DNA from: CAVQCX01 sp963775335
Lineage (GTDB): Bacteria; Pseudomonadota; Gammaproteobacteria; Chromatiales; Chromatiaceae
DNA length: 64,000 nt
Assembly (NCBI GenBank): GCA_963775335.1
Contig: CAVZIJ010000002.1
Coordinates: forward strand, 558,001 to 622,000
Direction of reading: 5' to 3'
Part shown: positions 15,178 to 23,431 of the stretch, one piece after another
Layout: each line of letters opens with the position of its first letter
Numbering within the stretch: the first letter of the stretch is position 1
The notes under the pieces: generated by a model
What the model saw: the letters and a program-made list of their open reading frames with translations, nothing else
Told to the model about the DNA's origin: nothing
Databases searched by the model: none
Position numbers and translations under genes: made by a program

Positions 15178-15428
15178 CAGATGCCGTCCTTCTCCCGTAT
15201 CCGGTCCACCAGCTCGTTGGTCACCACCCCCCCGCGGGAGTTAAACGGCCGGAACCCGTAGAAGACATCAGGCTCTCGGCTACGAACCTCGCCCCCAGCC
15301 CCCCCCGACTGGGTCAGCGCTTGGCGCATCAAGCGAGAGACGATCCGCCCCGCGCTCGTGTGCTCCCGCCGCGCCATCTCTTTAGCCGCTATCAGCAGGT
15401 CGTCTTCGATATCGAGGGTCGTCCTCAT
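15177..15428 (-). CDS. vapB: Antitoxin of the VapBC pair (ribbon-helix-helix type)
   Basis: An 83-residue protein. MRTTLDIEDDLLIAAKEMARREHTSAGRIVSRLMRQAL is a ribbon-helix-helix DNA-binding N-terminus. The C-terminal half (FNSRGGVVTNELVDRIRE) is the usual toxin-binding tail. It should repress its own promoter together with VapC. GGAGG (15435-15439 on the opposite strand, CCTCC) precedes the ATG. It is translationally coupled to the toxin. Confidence 0.85.
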   Translation of the reverse strand: MRTTLDIEDDLLIAAKEMARREHTSAGRIVSRLMRQALTQSGGAGGEVRSREPDVFYGFRPFNSRGGVVTNELVDRIREKDGI

Positions 15429-15786
15429 GATCGTCCTCCCGCGCACTTGATGTTTTGATGCTAGCGCATCATTCCGGAGATCACAACCGAGATGCATAGG
15501 CAGGTTCTGCTGCCACCCCAGCCGACTGGCGTCCGGCAAGAATAGTGGCTGTCCAGTTCGTTACTGGGGTCGGGCTACAACTTTGGACCAGGGGCGAGAT
15601 ACAGTGGCACCGTCGGGAAACCAGGCGGCAAACAGAGAACACAAACGTCGCCCTGCCGTTCCGGGAGTGCCCGGCCTATTCGAAACCCCGTCGTCTGCAA
15701 GATGCTACAATGCGAGACCTGACCCTATCGTCCCTGACCCTGTCGTCCCAATGCGAGACCTGACCCTGTCGTCCTTGAGGCTCGAA
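15429..15786. repeat. Gap with a 41-bp direct repeat before the efflux genes
   Basis: CAATGCGAGACCTGACCC occurs at about 15708 and again 41 bases later at about 15749, each followed by TRTCGTCC; a near-identical CAATACGAGACCTGACCC starts the tandem array at 23.27 kb. The shared tag suggests a dispersed repeat. The remainder (15429-15707) has no supported gene and should contain the divergent promoters of vapB and the efflux pair. Confidence 0.5.
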
Positions 15787-16857
15787 ATGTCCAAGCGCCT
15801 CCTCTTCGCCCTCCTGTCCCTGGCCGCAATCTCGGTCCGACTGGTGGCGGTCCCGGCCACGGGCGCCCCAGCCGTGCCGCGGGCGGCCCTCACCGTGAGA
15901 ACGATCACCCCGGTCAGCGAGCCCTGGCCGGAGACCATCACCGCCACCGGCGGGCTCTTCCCCTGGCACGAGGCGGTGATTGCCGCCGAGACCGGGGCCC
16001 TGCGCATCTTGCGGCTCAATGCGGATGTGGGCGACCAAGTGAAAAAGGGCAGCGTCTTGGTCGAGCTGGACCAGGACTCGGTGCGCGCCGACGTGGCGCA
16101 GCAGGAGGCCCTGGTCGCCCAGGCCAAGGCCGCGCTGACCGAGGCCCACGCCAACGGCGCCCGCGCCCGCCGCCTCAAGGGCGGCTCGAGCCTGTCGGAG
16201 CAGCAGGTGGACAAGTATGTCGCCGCCGAGCAGACCGCCAGCGCCAACCTGGCGGCGGCCCGGGCCCGGCTGGAGGTGCAGCGTATCCGTCTGGCCCAGA
16301 CCCGCATCCTCGCCCCGGACGACGGGGTGATCTCGGCGCGCAGCGCCTCCCTGGGCATGGTGGTGCAGCCGGGCACCGAGCTGTTCCGGCTGATCCGCGG
16401 CAATCGCATCGAGTGGCGCGCCGAGGTCACGGCGGAGGCCCTGAGCCGCATCCGGCCGGGCCAGAACGCGCAGGTGCAGCTCCCCGGCGGGCAGACGGTG
16501 AGCGGCCGGGTGCGCATCGTCGCCCCCACCTTCGATCCCGCCAGCCGCCGCACCCTGGTGTACGTGGACCTGCCCCCCGGCTCCCCGGCCCGCGCCGGGA
16601 TGTTCGCCCGCGGCGAGATCCAGGTCGGCGAGCGTCCGGCGCTTTCCGTGCCCGAGTCCGCGGTGATCCTGCGCGACGGCTACAGCTACGTCTTCGAGAT
16701 TGGAGCCGACCAGAGCGTGGCCCAGCGCCAGGTGGTCACCGGCCGGCGCATGGGGGATCGCGTCGAGATCGCCCGGGGGCTGGAGCCGGGCGCGTCGGTG
16801 GTGCAGACCGGCGGGGCCTTCCTCAACGACGGCGACCACGTGCGCGTCGTGCCTTAG
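15787..16857 (+). CDS. RND efflux periplasmic adaptor (membrane fusion) subunit
   Basis: A 356-residue HlyD/AcrA-type protein. A signal peptide (about 1-27) is followed by a split lipoyl domain (GALRILRLNADVGDQVKKGSVLVELD, about 75-100, and TRILAPDDGVISARSASLG, about 178-195), a coiled-coil hairpin between them, a beta-barrel domain and a membrane-proximal domain (LSVPESAVILRDGYSYVF). It bridges the inner-membrane pump encoded next to an outer-membrane channel not found here. GAGG lies seven bases before the ATG. The pump gene starts 15 bases downstream, so they are one operon. Confidence 0.93.
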   Translation: MSKRLLFALLSLAAISVRLVAVPATGAPAVPRAALTVRTITPVSEPWPETITATGGLFPWHEAVIAAETGALRILRLNADVGDQVKKGSVLVELDQDSVRADVAQQEALVAQAKAALTEAHANGARARRLKGGSSLSEQQVDKYVAAEQTASANLAAARARLEVQRIRLAQTRILAPDDGVISARSASLGMVVQPGTELFRLIRGNRIEWRAEVTAEALSRIRPGQNAQVQLPGGQTVSGRVRIVAPTFDPASRRTLVYVDLPPGSPARAGMFARGEIQVGERPALSVPESAVILRDGYSYVFEIGADQSVAQRQVVTGRRMGDRVEIARGLEPGASVVQTGGAFLNDGDHVRVVP

Positions 16858-16872
16858 AGCCATGCCATCCCG

Positions 16873-19800
16873 ATGAACGTCTCCGCCTGGTCCATCCGCA
16901 ACCCCGTCCCGGCAATCCTGCTGTTCGGGCTGCTCTCCGTCTTCGGCATCGCCAGCTTCCACAGCCTGGGTATCCAGAATTTCCCGGACATCGAGCTGCC
17001 CACCATCCTGGTCAATGCGACCCTGGAGGGGGCGGCGCCGGCGCAGCTGGAGACCGAGGTGGCGCGCAAGATCGAGGACAAGGTGGCCACCCTGGGCGGC
17101 GTGCAGCACATCCACACCACCATCACCGACGGCCTGGTGCGCATCGCAGTCGAATTCCAGATCGACACGCCCCCGGAGGCAGCCCTCAACGACGTGCGCA
17201 ACGCCGTGGACAGTATCCGCGCCGACCTGCCCGCGGATCTCAACCCGCCGGTGGTCTCCAAGCTCACCACCGCCGGCTCGCCGATCCTCACCTTCAGCGT
17301 GCAGTCGGACCGCATGGATGAGGAGGCCCTGTCCTGGCTGGTGGACAACGACATCTCCAAGGCGATGCTGGCGGTGCCCGGGGTGGGCCAGGTGGCCCGC
17401 AAAGGCGGGGTGGACCGCGAGATCCACGTCGACCTGGACCCGGCGAAGATGGCGGCCCTCGGTGTTACCGCCGCGGATATCTCGGCCAGGCTCCGCCAGG
17501 TCGGCATGGACGCTTCCGGCGGGCGCGGCGACATCGGCGGCGCGGTCCAGTCCATGCGCACCCTGGGGGCGATCACCGACCCCCGCGACCTGAGCGCCCT
17601 GGAGCTGCCGCTGGCCGATGGCCGCAGCCTGCGCCTGGAGGACGTGGCCCGGGTGAGCGACGGCGTCGCCGAGCGCAGCAGCTACGCGCTGCTCGACGGC
17701 AAGCCGGTGGTGGCCTTCGAGGTCACGCGCATCAAGGGCGCCAGCGAGGTGGCGGTGGCGAGCGCGGTGCGCGCCGCGGTGGCCCGCTTCCAGGCCAGCC
17801 ATCCGCTGGTCCACATCGCCGAGGCCTTCAATACCGTGACCCCGGTGGAAGACAACTTCCACGGCTCCATGGAGCTGCTGGGCGAGGGTGCGGCCCTCGC
17901 CGTGCTGGTGGTCTGGCTGTTCCTGCGCGACCTGCGCGCCACCCTGGTCTCGGCCACCGCCCTGCCGCTGTCCATCATCCCCACCTTCCTGGCGATGTCC
18001 TATCTGGGGTTCAGCCTCAACGTGCTGACCCTGCTGGCCCTGGCGCTGGTGGTCGGCATCCTGGTGGACGACGCCATCGTCGAGGTGGAGAACATCGTTC
18101 GCCACCTGCGCATGGGCAAGACCCCCTTCCAGGCGGCCATGGAGGCGGCGGACGAGATCGGCGTGGCGGTGATCGCTACCACCTTCACCCTGGTCGCGGT
18201 GTTCATGCCCACGGCGTTCATGGGCGGGATACCGGGCAAGTTCTTCCGGCCCTTCGGCCTCACCGCCGCGGTGGCGGTGATGGCCTCGCTGCTGGTGGCC
18301 CGGCTGCTCACCCCGATGATGGCCGCCTACCTGCTCAAGCCCCACGATGAGCCCAATACCGAGAGCCGGCTGATGCGCGCGTATCTGCGCCTGGCCGGCT
18401 GGTGCCTGGCCCACCGCAAGACCACGATCGCGCTGGCCGCGCTGTTCTTCGCCGCCTCCCTGGCGCTGATTCCGTTGCTGCCCAGCGGCTTCATCCCCCC
18501 CGCCGACGTGAGCCAGACCCTGGTCAAGCTCGAGCTGCAGCCGGGCACCAGCCTGGACCAGACCCGGGCCCTGGCCGAGCGGGCACGCGAGATCCTGTCC
18601 AAGGACCCGGACGTGCGGCACATCTTCACCGCGGTGGGCTCGGTCTCCGGCGGCGGCCCCTTCGGCGAGGGAGCGGGCGCGGATGTGCGCAAGGCTACCC
18701 TCACGGTCGGCCTGACCCCACGCGCCGAGCGCCCCTACGCCCAGCAGGTGATCGAAGCGCGTCTGCGCAAGGCCCTCACCGCCCTGCCCGGGGCGCGCGT
18801 CTCTCTGGGGGCCGGCCATGCGGGCGAGAAGCTTCAGATCGTGCTCTCCGGCGACGATCCGGTGGCCCTCGATCAGGCCAGCCGCGCCGTGCAGCGCGAC
18901 CTGCGCACCCTGCAAGGGGTCGGCAACATCACCTCCAGCGCCAGTCTGCAGCGTCCCGAGGTCCACATCCGGCCGGACTACGCGCGCGCCGCGGACCTGG
19001 GCGTGACCTCCGCGGCCCTGGCCGGCGCCCTGCGCATCGCCACCGCCGGCGACTACGAGATGGCCCTGCCCAAGCTCAACCTGCCCCAGCGCCAGCTGCC
19101 CATCCGGGTGCGCCTGGACAAGTCCGTGCGCTCCGACCTGGGCTGGATAGCCGACCTGCGCGTGCCCGGCCGCAGCCATCTGGTGCCCATCAGCGAGATT
19201 GCCCAAGTCAGCCTCGGCAGCGGCCCGGCCCAGATCGACCGCCTGGACCGCAGCCGCAACGTCACCTTCGACATCGAGCTGGCCGGGCGCGTGATCGGTG
19301 AGGTCCAGGCCGAGGTCGACAAGCTGCCCTCGCTACGCAACCTGCCGCCGGCCGTCCGTCAGCCGGTCTCGGGCGACGCCGAGATCATGAAAGAGCTGTT
19401 CGCCAGCTTCGGCTCGGCGATGCTGATCGGCATCCTGTGCATCTACGTCGTCCTGGTGCTGCTGTTCCACGACTTTCTGCAGCCGGCCACCATCCTCGCC
19501 GCCCTGCCCCTGTCCGTGGGCGGCGCCTTCCTGGCCCTGCTGGTCACCCACAACGCCTTCTCCATGCCTTCGGTGATCGGCCTGCTGATGCTCATGGGCA
19601 TAGTCACCAAGAACTCCATCCTGCTGGTGGAGTACGCCGTGCGCGCCCGCCGCCGGGGCGCCCAACGCCTGGACGCCCTGATCGACGCCTGCCGCAAGCG
19701 CGCCCGCCCCATCGTCATGACCACCATCGCCATGGGCGCCGGCATGCTGCCGGTGGCACTGGGCTGGGGCGCCGACCCGTCGTTTCGCGCGCCCATGGCG

Positions 19801-19977
19801 ATCGTGGTCGTCGGAGGCCTGCTCACCTCCACCTTCCTATCCCTGCTGGTGATCCCCGTGGTGTTCACTTACGTGGACGATCTGGTGCGGGGGCTAGGCT
19901 GGATCGCGCGGCGGGCCCACAGCGTCAGGACTCCGCACGCCGTGGAGGGAATCGACATGGGGGAAACCCTCAGATGA
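16873..19977 (+). CDS. RND efflux inner-membrane transporter (AcrB/MdtB family)
   Basis: A 1034-residue proton-driven pump. MNVSAWSIRNPVPAILLFGLL starts TM1, and two large periplasmic loops and twelve membrane segments follow. TM4 has LALVVGILVDDAIVEVENI with the proton-relay aspartates, and IGVAVIATTFTLVAVFMPTAFMGG is conserved. The C-terminal half has LLMLMGIVTKNSILLVEYA, where the TM10 lysine equivalent is in TKNSI, and RPIVMTTIAMGAGMLPVALG. The substrate cannot be read from sequence; the asparagine-rich MdtBC/HAE1 type suggests drugs or bile-like compounds. A divergent copy of its last 90 residues lies at 21.0-21.3 kb. Confidence 0.95.
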   Translation: MNVSAWSIRNPVPAILLFGLLSVFGIASFHSLGIQNFPDIELPTILVNATLEGAAPAQLETEVARKIEDKVATLGGVQHIHTTITDGLVRIAVEFQIDTPPEAALNDVRNAVDSIRADLPADLNPPVVSKLTTAGSPILTFSVQSDRMDEEALSWLVDNDISKAMLAVPGVGQVARKGGVDREIHVDLDPAKMAALGVTAADISARLRQVGMDASGGRGDIGGAVQSMRTLGAITDPRDLSALELPLADGRSLRLEDVARVSDGVAERSSYALLDGKPVVAFEVTRIKGASEVAVASAVRAAVARFQASHPLVHIAEAFNTVTPVEDNFHGSMELLGEGAALAVLVVWLFLRDLRATLVSATALPLSIIPTFLAMSYLGFSLNVLTLLALALVVGILVDDAIVEVENIVRHLRMGKTPFQAAMEAADEIGVAVIATTFTLVAVFMPTAFMGGIPGKFFRPFGLTAAVAVMASLLVARLLTPMMAAYLLKPHDEPNTESRLMRAYLRLAGWCLAHRKTTIALAALFFAASLALIPLLPSGFIPPADVSQTLVKLELQPGTSLDQTRALAERAREILSKDPDVRHIFTAVGSVSGGGPFGEGAGADVRKATLTVGLTPRAERPYAQQVIEARLRKALTALPGARVSLGAGHAGEKLQIVLSGDDPVALDQASRAVQRDLRTLQGVGNITSSASLQRPEVHIRPDYARAADLGVTSAALAGALRIATAGDYEMALPKLNLPQRQLPIRVRLDKSVRSDLGWIADLRVPGRSHLVPISEIAQVSLGSGPAQIDRLDRSRNVTFDIELAGRVIGEVQAEVDKLPSLRNLPPAVRQPVSGDAEIMKELFASFGSAMLIGILCIYVVLVLLFHDFLQPATILAALPLSVGGAFLALLVTHNAFSMPSVIGLLMLMGIVTKNSILLVEYAVRARRRGAQRLDALIDACRKRARPIVMTTIAMGAGMLPVALGWGADPSFRAPMAIVVVGGLLTSTFLSLLVIPVVFTYVDDLVRGLGWIARRAHSVRTPHAVEGIDMGETLR

Positions 19978-20360
19978 TCTGTTTCGGCAGCTCAGAGATG
20001 GCTCTGCACCAAGCGCGCTGCCGATGGGCGCCCTCCCAACAGCGAATTTTCCGGTCTCCGCGTCCTGCGGCCATATCCGTCTACTCCGACACGTCGGGGA
20101 CCAAGATCGGTTGAGCCGGGATCGAGGCGGATGCTTCGCTCGATCGAGGGGGAGAGCCGGCTCTATTTGACGAGATCTAGCGGCAAATCCGGCCGATATT
20201 CGCTTTCCGGCGGCAGCACACCCAGACTCCGACAGGTCGCCGGGTGCAGGGACTCACGGTGGCTCAATCGGGGGAACACGGATATCTTTTTCCCAACTGT
20301 TGTGCAATATAACCTTACCGAACACATGGGCCCAGCACTGGAGCTTTGGAGGAGACGACG
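19978..20360. other. Gap before the haem lipoprotein
   Basis: I see no gene, repeat or clear terminator. The AT-richer stretch near 20285-20325 (AACTGTTGTGCAATATAACCTTACC) probably holds the promoter of the haem lipoprotein gene, but no good -35/-10 pair can be fixed. Confidence 0.4.
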
Positions 20361-20726
20361 ATGATTAGAATCACAACGAGCCTGGCGGTTATGCTGATCG
20401 CGGCCGCGGGCGTCAACGGCTGCAGCAGGCACGTCACCTACGCGGACGTCGCACCGATCTTGCAGCAGAGATGCGCAGAGTGTCATGCCGCCGGCAAAGA
20501 AGGCGCGTTGAAAAGCGGGTTCTCGGTGCAGTCCTACGAGACGGTGATGAAAGGGACCAATCTCGGCCCGGTCATCGTGAAAGGCTCCTCGGAATCCAGC
20601 AGCCTGTATCGCATGGTCGCCGGCGAGACCGACCCTTCGATTCACATGCCGCACGGCAAGACGCCGCTGACCAACGACCAGATCAAGACCATACAGGTGT
20701 GGATCGACCAAGGTGCGGTGGAATAG
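20361..20726 (+). CDS. Lipoprotein with one c-type haem site
   Basis: A 121-residue envelope protein. A lipoprotein signal with VNGC at residues 18-21 anchors it to a membrane. A single CAECH motif (about residues 38-42) binds haem c covalently, and IHMPHGKTPLTNDQIKTIQVWIDQGA gives the distal methionine and the final helix of planctomycete-type cytochrome c domains. The full motif context VAPILQQRCAECHAAGKEGA is typical. A GGAGGAG site precedes the ATG. An electron-transfer role is likely; no oxidoreductase partner is adjacent. It lies between the RND pump and its duplicated tail. Confidence 0.85.
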   Translation: MIRITTSLAVMLIAAAGVNGCSRHVTYADVAPILQQRCAECHAAGKEGALKSGFSVQSYETVMKGTNLGPVIVKGSSESSSLYRMVAGETDPSIHMPHGKTPLTNDQIKTIQVWIDQGAVE

Positions 20727-20755
20727 CGGCAGGCACCGTTGCACCCGGACTCCCG

Positions 20756-20782
20756 GCCCCCCCGCGGGAGCCGCGAGGGGGC
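20756..20782 (+). terminator. Hairpin after the haem lipoprotein
   Basis: GCCCCCCCGCGG and CCGCGAGGGGGC pair around a GAG loop with one mismatch, thirty bases after the stop codon. There is no T-run, so efficiency is uncertain. Confidence 0.5.
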
Positions 20783-20815
20783 TTGCCCGCGCCCACCCCT
20801 AGGGATAAAGGGCCG

Positions 20816-21023
20816 GGCTCGAATGGCACTAAGTTAATGACATTGCTGTTCAAAACAATAACTTACGTGGCGCCCTGCCCGGGGGTCCGGGCGGGACGTT
20901 CCTGGAAAAGGCAGGCGTGCAGCAGTGCCAACGAAGGTGGACAGTTCGGGCGCGCCGAGCCGACACATTTATAACTCATTGAATAGTCAAGGCATTCCAC
21001 CTCAACTTAGTGCCATTCGGGCC
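20816..21023. mobile_element. MITE-like element with CGAATGGCACTAAGTT inverted ends
   Basis: About 205 bases flanked by perfect 16-base inverted repeats (20820-20835 and 21004-21019), within slightly longer GGCYCG ends. It has no coding capacity. The right end directly abuts the duplicated RND fragment, so its insertion or excision may have created that truncation. The ends resemble those of some IS4-type elements, but no transposase is present to confirm it. Confidence 0.6.
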
Positions 21024-21305
21024 AGGATCGATTATTTCATCGACGCCCGCCGCAAGCGCGCCCGTCCTATCGTCATGACGACCATCGCCATGGGCGCCGG
21101 CACGCTGCCCGTGGCGCTGGACTGGGCCGCCGATCCATCGTTTCGCTGGCCCGTGGCAGTCGTCGTCATCGGAGGCCTGCTCACCGCCACCTTCCTGTCC
21201 CTGCTGGTGATCCCGGTGGCGTTCACCTACGTCGACGACCTGGCTCGGGGGCTGGGCTGGATCGCGCGGCGCGCCCACGGCATAAGGGCTGCGCACGCGC
21301 CATGA
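21024..21305 (+). pseudogene. Duplicated C-terminal fragment of an RND pump
   Basis: The frame reads DARRKRARPIVMTTIAMGAG, then TLPVALDWAADPSF, VIGGLLTATFLSLLVIPVAF and YVDDLARGLGWIARRAHGI to a stop. It is nearly the same as the last 90 residues of the pump ending at 19977, with scattered substitutions. No start codon or upstream pump sequence remains, because a MITE-like element occupies that side. It is a remnant of a second pump gene or of a tandem duplication. Confidence 0.8.
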
Positions 21306-21345
21306 CAGTCGACGGGTGATGGCCTGATCGCGTCGAACACAATGG

Positions 21346-21472
21346 CGGCGACGATCACACTGGTACAGACCGCGCATTCGCCAACAGTGGAGATGCGCGC
21401 TGCGACCGGCCCCCGGGGTCGCCGAATCAGGTCCGACAGGATGTTGCTATCGAGCAAATAGCGCGGCACCAT
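21346..21472 (-). pseudogene. VapC-type PIN toxin, 3'-truncated
   Basis: VPRYLLDSNILSDLIRRPRG and VAARISTVGECAVCTSVIVAA form the first 42 residues of a VapC toxin, with the first active-site aspartate in LLDSN. The frame then leaves the family and runs into the duplicated pump fragment. The remaining PIN aspartates are missing, so the toxin is dead. Confidence 0.75.
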
Positions 21473-21700
21473 CTCTAGGGGCTGCAGGTCGTCGTCCACA
21501 TCCGGAAATGGCTCGTCCAGGGGCGCCAGGGTAGCCAGGGGAGCCAGCCACCAGCCCTTCCTCACCGGCTCCACGATCAAGCGGTCACCTTCTTTATGGA
21601 TGATCGCCTCTTCTCCTTCCAGCTCGAGATCTCGCGGGATGCGGATCGCTTGGTTACGTCCGTTACGGAACAGGCGGACATGACCTTCAGGTTGGCCCAA
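21473..21700 (-). CDS. VapB-type antitoxin (AbrB/SpoVT fold), fused to the toxin remnant
   Basis: GHVRLFRNGRNQAIRIPRDL and EGEEAIIHKEGDRLIVEPVR form the swapped-hairpin DNA-binding domain of VapB antitoxins. PLATLAPLDEPFPDVDDDLQPL is the toxin-binding tail. A TTG start at 21700 is preferred, with GGAGG seven bases before; an in-frame ATG lies at 21724. No stop separates it from the toxin remnant (LQPLEMVPRYLLD), whereas normal operons have a stop/start overlap, so a small indel has fused them. The antitoxin domain itself looks intact. Confidence 0.65.
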
Positions 21701-21893
21701 ATCATAGCCTCCAGCGGTTGGCATAGGCCATAACCTATGCCTGCGTTTCGGCCCTGTCAACGCGGTGCTCCCGATGGCTGCCGACCTGCCGCATGGCCAC
21801 CGAAGCGGGAAAACGCGGGCTTCCCGTTCGTTCTCTTGACAGCAGGGGCTGCCCGCAAGGTCGGCAGCCGTGAGCTGGGTGGCCTGTTGGAAG

Positions 21894-21974
21894 CCACCCA
21901 CGACTGTGCTCCCGCTGGACGACGTGCAGCGCAACGCCATCGAGATGAATACGTGGCCGACGAGGCACGGCCAA
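21894..21974 (-). pseudogene. RAYT transposase N-terminal remnant 2
   Basis: The frame starts MAVPRRPRIHLDGVALHVVQ then REHSR, the conserved N-terminus of REP-associated Y1 transposases (R-P-R-I-H-x-x-G-x-x-x-H-V-x-Q-R). The similarity is lost after about 27 codons. The sequence around it (21725-22141) shows no other gene. Confidence 0.55.
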
Positions 21975-22141
21975 ACTCTCGCAGAATAACCGAGCCCGGC
22001 CCTTTAGATCCCTCCGGGCGGTTCCCTTTTGACCAGTGGAGGGCGGCTGCGAATCATGCCTCGCGCCCAGCGCGGTCTACACTTCTCGAAATCGGCTTGC
22101 CCGCTACACATGGCTCTTCGCGTCCCGGGGGGGTGACGACG

Positions 22142-22555
22142 ATGGATCTACAATGGCATGACTACTACGCATTGGGCGATGCCCAGCTCGATGACGACCA
22201 CAAAGCGCTTTTGCGCGTAATGGAACAAGTGCGCGGTGCAGTGGCTGCGGCCGATCGCGCGGGGTGCGTCAGCCTCCTCGATGTCCTCATGGACAAGGCT
22301 GCCGAGCACTTTTCTCGTGAAGAGGAGCTCCTAGCCGCACTTGGTTGGCAAGGCCTGCCGGAACATGTGTCCTACCACGGCGAGCTTCTCCTGAAGGCGG
22401 AGTTCCTTAGAGCGCTTTGCGAGCGGGCTGCGGAGCCCGCAGAGATCGAGGAGCACTTCTGCGCGATCGCCGAATTCCTCGTAGATGATCTGTTGCGGGG
22501 CGACCTCGAATTCAAACCGTTTCTCGAAGAAAAGCTCTCTGCCCAGGCGATATAG
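22142..22555 (+). CDS. Bacteriohemerythrin-like protein
   Basis: A 137-residue four-helix protein for a non-haem di-iron O2-binding site. Iron-ligand candidates are His20 (DDDHKALL), His56 and Glu60 (HFSREEELL), and His75 and His79 (HVSYHGELL). The last conserved pair, H-x-x-x-x-D, reads D116-x-x-x-x-D121, so one histidine ligand is replaced by aspartate. O2 binding may be altered or a mixed-ligand site formed. Such proteins deliver or sense O2 in microaerobic bacteria. It is the only intact gene in a stretch of element debris. Confidence 0.8.
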   Translation: MDLQWHDYYALGDAQLDDDHKALLRVMEQVRGAVAAADRAGCVSLLDVLMDKAAEHFSREEELLAALGWQGLPEHVSYHGELLLKAEFLRALCERAAEPAEIEEHFCAIAEFLVDDLLRGDLEFKPFLEEKLSAQAI

Positions 22556-22851
22556 GGCCACCTGCGAGTCCCGACCGGTCGGCATCCTGTTGCCCGAATG
22601 CCACTTGACCCCCTTAATCCGGCTTGCGCGGGCGCAGGTTGAGCCCCGAGCAAACCCGGTCCCCTGACCCGCGAGGTAGAGGGGCAGCGTGAGGGTGAAC
22701 AGACCGCGGCGAGCGGGGCACCGCCCCTCTCCCACCGCATCCCCCACAGGATGGAGGCACCGACCGAAAGACGCCGGTCGGTTCTGGCCATCAATCCATC
22801 CATGCCTGTCGGGTGCCACACATCGAGAGCGTCGCAAGCATCAGGCGCCGC
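22556..22851. other. Gap after hemerythrin
   Basis: There is no supported gene. GACCGAAAGACGCCGGTCGG near 22765 forms a weak hairpin. The neighbouring RAYT fragment may extend into this stretch in decayed form. Confidence 0.35.
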
Positions 22852-22920
22852 CCGCCGATCTCCTCTGGACGTCACGTGATAGAGCGCCCCCGAAGACTCT
22901 ATTCGTAGCGGTCTTGCCAT
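22852..22920 (-). pseudogene. RAYT transposase N-terminal remnant 3
   Basis: MARPLRIESSGALYHVTSRG followed by DRR is the canonical start of RAYT transposases of the MARPLRIEFPGAxYHVTSRG type. Homology ends after 23 codons, and no HUH or catalytic tyrosine follows. It lies seven bases from the end of the MITE-like element at 22927. Confidence 0.75.
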
Positions 22921-22926
22921 GCGCTC

Positions 22927-23238
22927 GGGGCTGTTGACATTTGTCTGAGCGAGGGTGTGGCTGGTTTCCGAAACCTGCGCCTAGTCGGTGAATACCGCGA
23001 AGAACCGCCAATGGGGGTGGCGAATAGCTATCGCTGAAACCGAGGCAGGCCAGGAGGGTGTTGGAGGGTGACCAGCGAGTCGCGGGGGTGACAAGCGGAG
23101 CACAAGTCGGCTAAATCGTCAGGGCCGTTGAGAAAGGCGCGGTGAGGAGGAATAGTGGATCTATTGCGACGGGCCCCAACACAGTCAGCGCGGAAAAGGG
23201 CCGTCATCGGACCGGGAACGGCCATTGTCAACAGCCCC
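22927..23238. mobile_element. MITE-like element with GGGGCTGTTGACA ends, long copy
   Basis: Bounded by GGGGCTGTTGACATTTG and the inverted CATTGTCAACAGCCCC. The inner segments GTCTGAGCGAGGG, GGCGCGGTGAGGAG and GCGCGGAAAAGGGCCGT are shared with the 161-base copy at 46251-46411, in opposite orientation. This copy has about 150 extra bases in the middle. There is no coding capacity. Two copies sharing ends and interior define a small family in this genome. Confidence 0.75.
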
Positions 23239-23277
23239 TAAGCATCGCCCAACTCCGAGGATACTACAATACGAGAC

Positions 23278-23431
23278 CTGACCCCGCGCTCTTGACCCCG
23301 CGCTCTTGACCCCGCGCTCTTGACCCCGCGCTCTTGACCCCGCGCTCTTGACCCCGCGCTCTTGACCCCGCGCTCTTGACCCCGCGCTCTTGACCCCGCG
23401 CTCTTGACCCCGCGCTCTTGACCCCGCGCTC
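23278..23431. repeat. 14-bp tandem repeat, 11 copies
   Basis: The unit TTGACCCCGCGCTC is repeated eleven times over 154 bases (the first copy starts CTG). Three units make 42 bases, so the minus-strand transposase frame stays open and would encode a 14-residue repeat, ERGVKSAGSRARGQ. The array begins right after CAATACGAGACCTGACCC, a tag also found at 15.7 kb. Copies look identical, which implies recent expansion. Confidence 0.9.

Noticed and set aside
15676..19206. A 1176-codon open frame antisense to the efflux genes
   Set aside because: It is an artefact of high GC at third positions; the composition is His/Gly/Gln-rich without any family signature, and the sense strand encodes clear RND proteins.
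23278..23431. CRISPR or phase-variable coding repeat
   Set aside because: The unit is 14 bases without spacers. The reading frame it extends belongs to a dead transposase fragment, so phase variation has nothing to switch.
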